NCBI GenBank assembly: GCA_035610365.1
Contig: CM069435.1
Span: 12,513,123 to 12,577,122 of the forward strand
DNA from: Aquatica leii
Taxonomy: Eukaryota > Arthropoda > Insecta > Coleoptera > Lampyridae
Reading direction: 5' to 3'
Length of the DNA: 64,000 nt
The first letter of the stretch is position 1. Each line of letters starts with the position of its first letter. The translations under genes and the position numbers were made by a program. The notes under the pieces were generated by a model. That model searched no databases and was not told the DNA's origin. It saw nothing but the letters and a program-made list of their open reading frames with translations. Below are positions 1 to 11,286 of this stretch, in pieces.

Positions 1-2022
1 GTATTTTCACTGTTGCGAAATTAATTTTATTGTTAATACTTGTAAACAACTATTTGTTTGAAACATTATTAAGCTCATTTAACAAGTTACACAATCGCTG
101 TGTATTTATGTACTGTGCCTTGAATTAGTTATAGACTAATACATACACAAATACCAAATTTTGTATTCAAATTTTAATATATTTAGAAAACTTTACAAAC
201 TAGTAAAACTTGTTTTACACAAATACAAGAAGTTTAACTCTACAACATATACATCGTTTGTAGTTGCATAAAACAATAAACTAAAACTAGTTATCGATTA
301 CTCAATAACCAGGTACATTGTAATGTAAATAAATATATTTACCAAAAACAACAAATAAATTGCAATTTACGAAAAGTGCCGTAAAGTAATTTTGAAGTAG
401 CGCGAAAGCTCTAAACTACTAATGAATATAAATGAACGTGCATTAAGCTCTAGATATAGTTCTAAGAAAGCATAACACGTCTAGATCACAGATTATTGGG
501 AGTATGACGACCTAAAACACGAGTAGGAAATCTGGTATTAAGCCAGTAACAAATTGCATATGCAAATATGCAAAAACGTATCAAAACGGAGGGAGGAACA
601 GAAAGCGACTTTGTTATATATGTACATATAGAAAGTTATTCGGTCCACTTGCATTGATAAAAAAGAAAAAATCATATTTATATGTTAAAACGTAAAAGAA
701 ATATATTGTGTTTGCTTTAAGAAAAATAACTTATGTACGTCACAATAACATTTTTAAACAAAATTTATGACACATAAATCTTTAAATTAAGAAAGAAAAC
801 ATGTTAAGCTTTTAAGTAAAAAAAAAGTTTACAAAGAAATGCCTTTAACATAATTCTTTTTATATGCGTATTTTTTACACTGCGTTTATTAGAAATTAAA
901 ATATTAACCAATTTTTTTGGGTATTTTGAAAAAGCTGCACGCACAAAGCGTTTTCGGATCAACGGCGAATACATATGAGATGGTTCTTCTACAGATATAC
1001 TATGCATTTAAATTATTTGCTACTATTGTAAAAACCAAAAATTATTAGAATAAATTAATAAATGAAATATAAATGTTGTTTGCAATTAATTATAACTTTA
1101 AACAAAGAGTCTTAAATAAATCACAGAATGTTGTATTTATTACCTTAGAACTTAAGTTTTAGAAAGTTTTCAGAATTTGAACAAATTTTAAGTATTTGGT
1201 AGATCCGAAATGAAAGTTAAAGATACAAAATACATTTTTTTAAGTACATACTTCTTAATACCACTTGATTTAATTAAAAATATTTAAATCAAATATTACT
1301 AAAGAATTTTTTCGTTTCAGTTTTTAAAACGAAATTGAAAAAAATTATACTGCATTACTTGACTCAAAAAAATATAAACTTATTTACAAAAAAGATATTA
1401 ATAATGTTTAACTTCATTTGTGAAAATCTGTGCGCACATGTGTTGTTGTCTGAGGATTATCTTGACATAATAATTGTTACAAAAATGTTATTGTAAATAA
1501 TGTATTGTAAAACGAGTGCGACAATGACGAGAATTGTAATGCGAGTAAGTTTGCTTTAACACTTAAATTATTTGTTGATAAAAATTGTAATATACATATG
1601 TATGTATGGCAGCAATTTTCGATGTTATAGTCGGTAACACTGATTAGCATCCGCCAATTCTAATTTCAAATTTGAAAACTCGCGCGAAATTACGTAAGCA
1701 TCGTCATCTGGCGGAAAGACCGATAACTACTAGAATACGGAGGATTCGCTTTAAGAGCAAGACGCGTACTTAGGGGTGGAACGTCGTAGCAGAGGGGGAA
1801 CATGGATAATATGAAATTTGTGTAATAGTTGGTTTTCTTTGTGTTTTAAGGTATGTATAAGTAAATGTATACAGTTAGCTAAAGTAAGGGATGAGGAATG
1901 CTGTAATTTTTAAGCACTTTGCATTAAAATTTCAACGTTATAGAAACACTACGTTTTTCTTTGTTTTGGTAAAACAAACGCATTGGGTTCCATTTCAATT
2001 TTCTCGATTTTCATTGTTTTTA
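1..2022. other. AT-rich DNA without recognised gene
   Basis: Very AT-rich sequence with poly-A and poly-T runs. The longest open frame is about 67 codons, has no recognisable motif, and looks like chance. I see no tRNA, inverted-repeat termini or coding similarity that I can name. Confidence 0.6.
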
Positions 2023-2160
2023 TATTTTAATTAGTTTGCTACCACCGTCAATATCATTTATAATATCAAGCACAATTTTATATAAAACGTCTGATGTATG
2101 ATTTACACTGACATTTTTAAAACCTATATATCTTTCTTGCAGTTCTTCAGGAATTTGCTG
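2023..2160 (-). pseudogene. hAT-like transposase fragment (ZMYM1 / THAP-repressor type)
   Basis: Read on the minus strand, this stretch gives about 45 codons containing ERYIGFKNVSVNHTSDVLYK followed by an acidic IINDID segment and a TAA stop at the left edge. The pattern 'E-R-(Y/F)-I-G-F ... T-(S/A)-x-x-L' is typical of the first catalytic block of hAT transposases related to ZMYM1 and the 52-kDa PRKRIP-like repressor proteins. No other hAT blocks are visible on either side, so it is a scrap. The assignment rests on motif recognition only. Confidence 0.35.
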
Positions 2161-2697
2161 TGGATTTGTACCGACACTTCAACTTTGGCTAGTTTGCTTC
2201 CGTAACTAGGACCTCTTCTGTTTAAAATAATGATGTTTGTGTACGTGTTTATATGTGTTGGGATTTAAATCTGTTATCATATCTGTGTATTCGTTGAATT
2301 GACTTAAATTTGGAAAGTCCTAACTTTCCCATGTTTATTAATATCTTTGATTATAAACTGATTACCTGATAAATCTAAATTATGCAATTATCTAGCATTT
2401 ACTTCTCTTCGCCGGTTGTTCCCCTCGTATCACAAATTCGACCGAACAGAAAGACTTTCTGATTAAAAAAACGAGCCATACTTGAATAAAAAGCACGATT
2501 TATTTTTTTCTTGTGTGCTTTATTTAACCTACTACAGCCTTTCCACACATCGATGCAAAGGGGGCGGAGAAAGTAACTTGACGATCATCACAGGCATAGC
2601 GAGATGTCGCTGCATGTGGGTTTTAATTTTCAAACGGGAGTGAGGTTACATTACAACTTGATATTAGTATCATTATTCTATACAGTATATAGATTGG
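2161..2697. other. Non-coding spacer
   Basis: No open frame or repeat boundary that I can support. GC rises locally around 2400-2640, which may mark an unrecognised repeat. Confidence 0.4.
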
Positions 2698-2854
2698 CTA
2701 ATTAATGCTATCTTCTTCGTTTAGGAGGGGCAATATAAAACCACTTTAATTTATTTTTATGGCAACGTTTCGTGCTGAACGAAACGTTGCCATAAAAATA
2801 AATTAAAGTGGTTTTATATTGCCCCTCCTAAACGAAGAAGATAGCATTAATTAG
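2698..2854. repeat. Perfect 76-bp palindrome with 5-nt loop
   Basis: The arms are 2698-2773 and 2779-2854 and are exactly reverse complementary over 76 bases. The loop GCTGA lies at 2774-2778. An 11-bp direct repeat, ATATAGATTGG, lies immediately left (2687-2697) and again to the right (2891-2901). A transcript would fold into a 76-bp perfect duplex. It may be a young foldback insertion, a replication template-switch product, or an assembly artefact. No coding content is seen in the arm. Confidence 0.95.
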
Positions 2855-2959
2855 TATATCACACAGAGGAGGATAAAGAATCTTTACCATATATAGATTG
2901 GGTTTGATTACATACATTCACAATAAAACAAATATTTCATTCTATCATGTACAAACTAT

Positions 2960-4555
2960 AATCATACAAGCGCAGGTTGTCTTCCCACTCCCAATCTACA
3001 TGCTTTTCTGTTATAGGCTATGTCCTCTTCCAAATCGCGATCTCTCATGGCTTTTCTAATCCGTAGTATGTGCACGAACCATTTTCAACTTCTCTTTTCA
3101 ATCTTATCTATTATCATTTCTGTGGCTTCTATTGTTCTAATTTCGTCATTTCGTACATGTTCCAGTCTTGATCTTCTCGCACTTCTTCTTAGATAATCTA
3201 TTTCCACAACCATTATTTTCCGTTTATCTTCTTCTTTTATTGTCCATACTTCACTACCGTAACATAGCACTGTCTCTACCATGGTCTGGCCTATCCTCTT
3301 TTTATTCTTCTTACTAATATGTTTGTCCCACCATATCGCATTGAGCGCCCCTATTGCTTTGCGTGTACTTTGTATCTTTTGCTGAATCCCTTGTTTACCT
3401 ATGCTATCCTTGTCCACTATTGTTCTCAAATACTTTAATTTATCTATTTGCTTTATGTTGATGTCGTTAATAAGAATTTGGAACTGTGCCTCAGAATTCG
3501 CTACTAAATATTTTGTTTTTTTTCCAGGCTGTTATCAAGTCCCCATTTTTTATATTTATTGTATAGTCTTCTAAGCAGGATATCATACGCATCCTGGGCC
3601 AGTATAAATTGGTCGTCAGCAAAATTTAAAGTAAACAGATTAGACGTATTGATTGGAATTCCCATCCCTTCCTAAACTCTTTTCCAACTTCTTAGTGCAA
3701 CTTCTACGTATATATTAAAGAGCAGTGGAGATAAACTACAGCCTTGTCGTAACCCTTTAGTTGTACTAATAGGCTCCGACAGCATATTTTGTTGTTTTAC
3801 GTACGTCCTATTATCTTTATTTAGTTCTTGGATGTTTTTAATTAAGTAATTGCTTACTCAAATTGTTTTTAAGGTCTCCCATAATTTATTTCTTGGTACA
3901 TTGTCGTACGCTTTTTTCAAATCAATGAATGTCATATGTACTTCATCTCCTTTGCTAATTTTTTTCTCTATGAGCTGTTGTATGGTAAACAAATTATCAA
4001 TACATGATCGTCCTGGAGTGAAGCCGAACTGATCTTTCCCTATCTTGTTACCGACTTCTTGTCTTACTCTTTTTTGTATTTTCTTTCCCCACAGTCTACT
4101 AAACGTACTTGCCACAATCAATACTCTATAGTTCTTGGGATCTTTCCTGTTTCCTTTTTTGTAAATAGAAGATATATAACAGACTTTCCATTCTTTATGT
4201 ATTTTCTTTTGTATGACACAATTATTCATTAGATTTGTAATATCTTCCCTTCCTCCATATTTCAAAAACTCCACGTAAATGTCTCCAGGTCCGAGTGATC
4301 TACCATTTTTCATTTCAGATATGTTTTTTCTTACATCGCTTACTGATACCACTATCGGTTCTTCATGGTCAATGTGGGAAGTATTATCTGGGAACGCTTC
4401 TCTCGTCCCCGTTAATAAGGACTTATAATATGTTTTCCATTGGGTAATACTAATGAGCTGAGTTGCAGTGGTCTTGTGATTTGTTTTCATATTTTTGATG
4501 GTTTTCCACACTTCCGTAGATTGCGATCCTCCGATATATGTATTATTCGAATGAC
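2960..4555 (-). pseudogene. 5'-truncated LINE reverse transcriptase (RTE/endonuclease-RT type)
   Basis: On the minus strand the frame around 4511-3858 shows reverse-transcriptase blocks in order: KNYRVLIVASTFSRLW (fingers/palm start), DQFGFTPGRSCIDNL, and FIDLKKAYDNVPRNKLW, which holds the first catalytic Asp. After frame breaks, the catalytic box reads FADDQFILA near 3600-3630. The C-terminal part at 3429-3085 contains GSEVWTIKEEDKRKI and the RLEHVRNDE tail common in insect non-LTR elements, then a conserved CRLGVGR tail near 2980. The apurinic endonuclease domain is absent, so the copy is 5' truncated. Stops and frameshifts near 3430-3860 show that it is dead. RTE-like placement is by motif memory; another non-LTR clade is possible. 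Confidence 0.8.
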
Positions 4556-5814
4556 TTTAATATTGACTAAAGCCAAAACTTCAATTCACAATAATCAGTA
4601 CTTTAGATTGCACAAACTTGCACTTTAGAACACTGTTTTTTGAAAAAAACCGCGACACAAAGTAGTCAGTTGGCTGAGGTCATAAATAACCATCATAATG
4701 TATTGTAGCGTTGAGGAATGTATATTGTGTTATTATTAGATGATTTATTCATCACTCAATTGAAAAATGTTTACATTTACTCAACATTTTTGTTTATACC
4801 ATGTTCTAACGGTAACTTAACTTTTATGTTAAAAATTTGATATATTAAAAATTTTCCAGTATAAGATTTATCCTCGGCAACCCCACTTTTCATGGTTGAC
4901 TGTCAAATTTTAAAAGCGCGAATTCATTTTTCTTCTTGTAACGTGTTGTGCAATATAGACTTCCGTTTAGTGGTGTCTACGCCAAACAAGGCTTTTATTA
5001 TTAAGCTGTTTCACGCAATTCCACGTGAATATACGGTCGAATGTTATGTCTTTTTGATTGAAAGCTTATTCGGGGTAAGTCGTTAGATTTTCTATGTATT
5101 GAGGGTTTAAATTGATTCTTTAGCCGGTTTCCACAGCTCCACCTCTGTCCCTTATCTGTAAAGCTGTTACAATTGAAAAATTTCTATGATGTCACGTCGC
5201 TGAAGTTCAATTGGATACAATCTTATTGGAGGAAATCATTACCCAAGTTGCAAAGTTAATTAGAGGAAAGATCGCATGATTGAAAGACCGGATTTACTTG
5301 TGATAACGCCGTATATACGTTTTCTTATGTGTTGGATTTCAATGGAGTTTTAGGTTATGCTGGTACGGAATTAGCTAATCCCCTACTAGATAAATCATAA
5401 CTTTAAGTATTACATTTTTTTATTTAATTCTTAATAGTTTGGTGGTCAGTCGACTGTCTGTGATAAGATAAATATATATTCTGTGTTACCACTTATGTTG
5501 TGTTATTTGTTTTTTTTTATCGCGGGTAGATTTAAACGATATCTCCATAATTTAGTCTTTATTCGTTTTGGCGCTTTTCTGGATTTAGTTTATAATCTAT
5601 CATCACGAAGCCTGCAACCCCATCTCCGAGAACAACTGTGTTACCCGTTACCTCTTTGGTTGTTACGAGTAAACCAGCGTAACGCTTCTTTATATATATA
5701 CAGGAGGGTTTATAACAATCCCATTCGGTTTTATGTTACTGTCCGATTACACACATTTGCAGCAAATAACAATATACCTGTTTTCAACTAAATAGACTTG
5801 TATTTCTAAGTTTC
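4556..5814. other. Region without recognised gene
   Basis: A frame of about 100 codons at 5483-5791 (+) is open, but I see no domain or signal peptide in it, and it sits next to a decayed Copia gag on the other strand. The rest is AT-rich DNA with short open stretches only. Confidence 0.45.
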
Positions 5815-6330
5815 CCATTGCTTTGTTGTAACCTCTAGATGTTCCTTCTCCTCGAAACTGTCTTCTCGGACATTGAACTTTGAAGTGAGAAGTATCCCCA
5901 CAGTTCTAACAGCTGTTGCCCCTTGTTACTGCTTTAAAAGTTCTGAGTTTTCCTCATAATTACTACCGAATCCTTGACGAGATGTCATTTTAATCTTATC
6001 GTCTGACAAATGAACTTTAATAAAGTTCATCTTGGCATCTGCCACTGATCTGAGTCGTCAGTCTTTGACCCCAAATCCTGTAGATCTCTGATGATGGTAT
6101 CAAGTTTCACAAAGTGGTTTTCTAAAAGTTCATCATTTCCAGATTTCAGGTTAAAAAGCTTACGCCGCAATGTAAACTTTGTAAATGTACTAGTTCGGTC
6201 AAGAACATCTGTTCTTTAGCCGACTTGAAATCTTTAGTGTCTCTAATTAGAAAATTTTTCTTCTCACCTTGATCCGCAGAAATCTTTTAATATGACATCA
6301 CATTGATCTTTCTTTACAATGGAAAGTATT
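5815..6330 (-). pseudogene. Copia-type retrotransposon gag relic
   Basis: The minus strand between 6330 and 6000 encodes gag-like pieces in shifting frames (LFNLKSGNDELLENHFVKLD, then IRDLQDLGSKTDDSD). At about 5914-5866 it encodes a zinc knuckle of the CCHC type, C-x2-C-x4-H-x4-C. The knuckle is read through a stop between its first two cysteines, followed by a basic RRQFRGEGTSRG stretch. Downstream protease, integrase and RT are not visible. Copia gag proteins package the genomic RNA; this copy is broken by several stops and frameshifts. Confidence 0.65.
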
Positions 6331-6472
6331 ATAAACTTCTAATTCTTAAAAATGCTGCCATCCAATACTGAAATTGTATTGGTCGAATTCAAACTCATTT
6401 CAGTTTATCTCTACAACTTTGAACTACGTTTTTCTTTATAGGTTATATACGTTTTCTTGTGTTTGTACAACT

Positions 6473-7908
6473 TGTTACGTACGAAATTTTCATTACGGAA
6501 GACCCTGTATATTGAATTGAAATTAGATTCCGGTTTTGACGCCCTCTACCGATCTTTTTCTCGTGGCTGTCATTTTGCGACAAAATCGTGAAGCTGTCAA
6601 TTGCCTAAAATGGTCTGGACGTCTTAAGCAATTTTTCAAGTGACATCCGTAATAATGGGAATCAAAATGTAATTACATTACGTTCGTAAAATATTTGAGT
6701 CGTCACAGGGTAAGATAATTGCTGTCGTTTTATTAAAATTCGTTTGTAATTCCTCCTTGGTTTGATAGCCGTTTTCCACCCGCTTCGAGCACATGTTCGT
6801 TTCAATAAAGAAATGATGAAGATTAATTATTATTAAGAAATACAGTTACCGAACACGTACGATTTTGCAAGGCATATCCTCCGCCACGAAAACGGGGTCT
6901 CGACAAGTCTTACTGTGGGAGATGTTACTGCATGTATACTAGTCGATTGTGTTATCAGCCACCTGTGCTAAATTGTTACCTACAGTACACGATACAACGG
7001 GTTTTTATGTAACATTTAATGATTTATTAATAGTATTTTTTTAGCTTCTTGTTCTGTGGGAGTTAGTGTGTGATCCGATTTGCTTTTCACTATTTATTAC
7101 AGGCCGCTGGCGGGAAAACGTTTTCTCCGCGAAAGTGGATACTAAATTTTGGGGTGAGTTATTTGTTTAACTTTTATATCGTGATCACGAAAGTTACTCA
7201 CAGAATTGTAATTAATGTTAACGACCGTAATTACGTTATCGCTTATATACCAATAAGGTAATCTTAATCATTTACGTAACTGTATCGCATGCTGTGAGGG
7301 AAAAACATATTTATTCTCAGATTTTCGGTGCTGTTCATTTCGACATAACTTCAATGTGTAGTGTGTGTTGCCGATACTGCGGGCATTCATGTATTAGAAC
7401 TTCGATATAATCTAGTAAATCTTATGTATTACGAAATCAAAGTTTTCTACACTTGTTAATGAAAATTGTTAGTCATTCTAGTATTTAAGGATTGCGCATT
7501 TAGCGTATAGTTGTCAATTTACTGCGCTACTAAAGTAAAACTGTGATATTTGTTAATTCTACGTGGAAACCCTTCGAGCATCGATAGGTGAAGAAATTTC
7601 ATATAATATTCTTATTAGTATCCAACGTTAATACATTAAAGTGATTATCATTGTAAATCTCTCTTGTTATTTTTCTTTCTCCTGTGATTATCGTTATCTA
7701 TTAACTAATTTTGGCTACTCGAACATCAGAATAATAAAGATTACGAACCTCAGATTGAGTTACAAGTTTGGATCGTCTGTCGTGATCGAGGCAGAAGTGT
7801 TATCTTGGATCAGATCTGGCGCCTTTAAGCATATTTCCTGTGAAACTCCCCTACCTCCGACTGTGTGAGTTGGCCGTGCAAGGTTTGTAAGACATAAAGT
7901 TTGTAACA
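6473..7908 (+). mobile_element. Solo LTR, family A copy 1 (1436 bp)
   Basis: It begins TGTTACG and ends TGTAACA, the inverted TG..CA ends of an LTR. The copy is flanked on both sides by the 4-bp repeat AACT (6469-6472 and 7909-7912). It is highly similar over its whole length to 11287-12717 and more distantly to 51092-52405. The direct repeat flanking a single LTR indicates an LTR-LTR recombinant of a retrotransposon. A 75-codon frame at 7641-7868 is open in two copies but lost in the third, so I do not call it a gene. The superfamily (Gypsy or BEL) cannot be decided without an internal region. Confidence 0.88.
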
Positions 7909-8144
7909 AACTTTTTTTTATAACTAAGATTCTCACTTCTAACATTTAATTAACGGCAATTAATCTGAGCCCATAAGCTGTTATTATTAGATTATAGTTC
8001 TTTACTTAAATCAAAAACGTTAACATTAAGTTTTATCAGCTCCATAGTAATGAAACAATAAACATAGGAAACAAAACAAAGCATATCCGACTTTAAAAAA
8101 AAGAGGCGGTTCTCAATTCGTTGGAATACTTTTTTTATCTATGC
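7909..8144. other. Spacer between solo LTR and DNA transposon
   Basis: About 240 bases of AT-rich sequence, with nothing recognised. Confidence 0.5.
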
Positions 8145-8839
8145 CATGGGAAACGTTCAAGTATTACGTAACGCAATTTGGAGAGAGGGGGCGTCTTGTA
8201 AAACGTTACGGTGCGTTACAAGGGCGGGAGGGGGTATTTAACCAACGCGTTACGTAACATTTTTTTATTTTAATAAAAAAACTAGGGAATTAAAATCTTC
8301 CAAATCAGTACACCTTGTCTGAATCTGGATGGTTATATAAATTATTGTACTTGCCTATATAAAAATTTTACGTCGATTTTACTAAATAAAAATAATGGTA
8401 TATCCGACTTTCATAACGGTTTTCACACTAACCTGCTATACAGGGTTAATTTTAAATCCCATCACTGACAGCAACATTTGTATACGACTTTTGTCTAAAC
8501 TGGATGTTGTTCGTAACCGTAATATTAAAGTTTAAAATTTTAATCCAACTTTTAATTTTCATTACTTATCTGTCATTTTGCTAACTTCGGTTGGACAAAG
8601 TATCATTTGAGGGCAATGTACTTTTGAATAAATATTTTTTAAGTCAGAAAAAAACAGAAAGAATAAATTTCGAAAAGTCGTGAAACAAAAGTTGATACTT
8701 TTAGTCATAGCTATTACGGGCCGCTTTCTAGTGAATTAAAATTAATTAACCCTGTAACCGCATGTCTCAATAATACCTATTTTCATATATTTCATTTTGT
8801 TTATAAGATTCGGATGTTGTACCCGCGTGTTCATCTGAT

Positions 8840-9166
8840 ATGGAATCGATTGTCGGAGTCGCTAGAATAGAGAGCACAGCCGTCAAACGAAAGTTGAGCG
8901 ATACTCGTGATAAGCAATGTAATACTACTGATGAGGAAATAGTGGACAACTTCGACATCTCGTCTACGGAACCACCTACGATTGCTTCGGATATTACTAA
9001 AAAAGTTCTAAGCAGACCGGCTCAAGAAACTCTTAGGAAGAGAATTAACCTGCTTCAACAGAGAATAAATGTTCTTACTGAAACAAGGGACACTGGTATA
9101 GCCAAAGATGATGTTGGCGAAGAAATAAAAAAACTACGAAAATGTTTGAAAGAAGTTGAAAAATGA
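8840..9166 (+). pseudogene. N-terminal coiled-coil part of the unassigned DDE transposase
   Basis: An open frame of 108 codons begins with ATG and a short acidic segment. It ends in a heptad-like stretch rich in Leu, Lys and Glu (RKRINLLQQRINVLTETRD, then EEIKKLRKCLKEVEK), so a coiled coil at residues about 60-108 is likely. It stops 130 bases before the next conserved block. It is read as the N-terminus of the transposase in the same element, in which it probably mediates self-association. No named domain is recognised. Confidence 0.5.
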
Positions 9167-9269
9167 TTAAAGAAAAAAAAGACAGTGCCAAGCGTGCAAA
9201 AAAAATTTCGAGCCTAAGAAAAACTAGAGAAAGCTGAACGTTGCAAAAACAATCCTGCTGCAGTAAAAC

Positions 9270-9621
9270 CATGATCTGGCCCTGGCCAGCTCCCTTTGGT
9301 GGACTCGCAACCTGTTCTCCTGGAGACCATTATTAACATTGCTATTCATGTCAGCGCTGCTGATGAACGCCGCCGAACAGAGATGATTAGGAGTTGTTTC
9401 ACTTTGGACGACCTGCATGAAAGGCTGTTTTTGATAGGATTTCCAATTTCTCGAAGCGGCACGTATCTTCATTTACTCCCACGCGTTTCTAACACTCAAG
9501 AGGGGAGGAGGCATGTACGTACCGTACCCGTGAAGTTGGCAAGACCACAGACCAAAATGCACAAAAAGCACGAGGACAGCGAATTCTGCACTGCTACAAC
9601 AAGTAAGTATTTATTCTCTCT
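9270..9621 (+). pseudogene. Middle part of unassigned DDE transposase
   Basis: The frame encodes a compact conserved-looking block. LLETIINIAIHVSAADERRR is followed by TLDDLHERLFLIGFPISRSG and a basic region, LLPRVSNTQEGRRHVRTVP, which resembles a DNA-binding helix-turn-helix module ahead of the catalytic core. A GTAAGT at 9602-9607 could be a splice donor or chance. The next block continues in another frame after a TAA (9622-9624) that replaces a sense codon just before the first catalytic Asp. Confidence 0.6.
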
Positions 9622-9624
9622 TAA

Positions 9625-10164
9625 GACGATAAGGCCCATGTACCAATAGGTTTACCGGCAGTGAAAAGTCAGAGCCCTCTTTTAATGCATATGGAATACA
9701 AAGTACTTTTACCTGACCATGACTGGGTCGTTGCAGAGCGGCACAAACTTATTCCGTCTGTATACGCCGGCGCTTACGTGAATTCTGACGGTTTCGGTAA
9801 GGAAGAAGCTGTTGGTTACAGCGGTCCGACACACATATCCATAAGGAGTGGAAAAAACGCATCCTCCACAGCGAACTCCCATGCTTATGATTTCAAATCA
9901 CTTTTATTAGTGTCTGCATTCAAACCCTTAATGATGACAGATTCGAATACCGTAAAGCCAGTGATAATCTTTGTAGATGGTGGACCGGACAAAAATCCGC
10001 GCTATCGAAAAGTCAAGAATTTTGCCATTCAACACTTCAAAAATTACAACCTGGAGGCCCTGTTGATAGCGATTAATGCTCCTAGGCGGAGTGCATTCAA
10101 CCGAGTTGAGCGACGCATCGCCCCGCTGAGCAAACGCCTGTCAGGCGTTATATTGTCGCATTAA
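9625..10164 (+). pseudogene. Catalytic core of unassigned DDE transposase
   Basis: The frame starts just after the TAA with DDKAHVPIGLPAVKSQ, which looks like the first catalytic Asp block. It continues with LPDHDWVVAERHKLIPSVYAG and IIFVDGGPDKNPRYRKV, the probable second catalytic Asp, and ends with NAPRRSAFNRVERRIAPLS, where the Glu should be the third acidic residue. The order D..D..E with 'VDGG' and 'N-x-V-E' matches DDE transposases in general. I recall related proteins in other insects but cannot assign a superfamily. It ends at a TAA at 10162. Further conserved sequence continues in other frames. Confidence 0.75.
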
Positions 10165-10782
10165 AAATTTGGTTCTCATCTCGACGACAAAGGAATGACT
10201 GTTGATGAAGATTTGTAAAAACGCAATTTTCAGCACGCTGTAGTCACTTGCCAAAGTCTGGAGTGAAATGAAAATTGACAGCTACAATGTTTCGGCAAAA
10301 TATAGAAAGCCTGAAGATAGCTTGGAGGATCCAGTAGAACCTAATCTGGAGTGATATAGCGCTCACGTCCGTGAATCGCAATATTTATTGCAAGTGATGA
10401 AATGCGCGGACGAATCTTGCTGTTCCCGCTCGAGGAGTGCGTTAAAATCTTTCCGGATCTTGCCGCCACTCTGCCTAATCCTTCAAACCCCAAGCAGGCT
10501 CGTGGTACCTAGTCAGCTAGACAAAGAATCATGCAAGTTTTCACCACTTCTTATGAGGTTATCCGTTGATCTGTCGCTTCCTCTAGAAGGGTTTAGCAAA
10601 TGCCTTACAATTTTTATTGTCCATCAGTACAATCAGATCTCAAGAACAGAATATATGCAACCTGTGGGATCTATTTTACATCCCAAAAGAGTGTGCAATC
10701 GCACAGTCGTTGCGTGCATGACAAGACTGCCCAAAACCCTCGTGAAAGTAAAGTAGAGCCACAGCGACTTGCTGCCATATGA
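10165..10782 (+). pseudogene. C-terminal part with C2H2-like finger of the unassigned transposase
   Basis: The coding similarity jumps between frames. LQVMKCADESCCSRSRSALK is readable from 10391. A later frame at 10600-10782 contains CPSVQSDLKNRIYATCGIYF, then SQKSVQSHSRCVHDK, a Cys2-His2-like arrangement at the C-terminus. At least two frameshifts separate these from the catalytic core, so the protein cannot be made from this copy. AATAAA-like sites follow near 11000. Confidence 0.55.
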
Positions 10783-11286
10783 GCTAATGAGCTGCTCTGC
10801 ATTGTGCGCTATAGTGAAGCATTGTCTGGCTCGATAAAGACGAAGTTGATGCAAGTGTTTTAACAATACCAAAACCTTCTTCGTCTGCTCTCCGAATACC
10901 AGTAATGAAAGGGTCTGAGTGGCTGGCAAACCCGTGGACAGAGAAACAGCAATTCCCATTGAATTGTTTTTACGTACCTACACTTATTTGATTTATGGCC
11001 AAATAAAAACATATAACTTTAAAAATCTCTTTTTTTCTTTATTACTACTGCAAACCAAATTAATACAATAACAAAGGTATTATACTTTGTTTAACATAAT
11101 TGTGACTTTAATGGTCACTTAAATGTTACGTAACGTTTAGGGAGAAGAAAGGGGGGTACAGAAAAACGTTACGGTGCGTTACGTGGGAGAAGGGTCTAAA
11201 ACTTTCAAAAATTGCGTTACGTAATACTTGAACGCTTCCATGTTCAGTAATCATTTATTTTTTACGACGCTGACCGATTTAAAATT

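Larger units (their letters stand above)
8145..11242 (+). mobile_element. DNA transposon with unassigned DDE transposase
   Basis: The ends carry terminal inverted repeats. On the left, CATGGGAAACGTTCAAG continues into TATTACGTAACGCAATTT (8145-8178). The right end is its near-exact reverse complement at 11209-11242. Both subterminal regions also carry a direct copy of AAAACGTTACGGTGCGTTAC and a GTTACGTAAC palindrome. The interior holds the transposase pieces listed separately. Target duplication is not clear, because the flanks ATGC and TTCA do not match. The element lies between two copies of solo LTR family A. Confidence 0.8.

Noticed and set aside
804-1007. 67-codon minus-strand frame
   Set aside because: Low-complexity AT-rich sequence with no motif.
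5483-5791. 102-codon open frame
   Set aside because: No motif or signal peptide, and it lies in sequence next to an antisense Copia relic; open frames this long occur by chance in low-complexity DNA.
7641-7868. 75-codon frame conserved between two solo LTRs (also 12449-12676)
   Set aside because: Its similarity reflects the DNA identity of the LTRs, and the third copy at 51-52 kb does not keep the frame, so no protein is supported.
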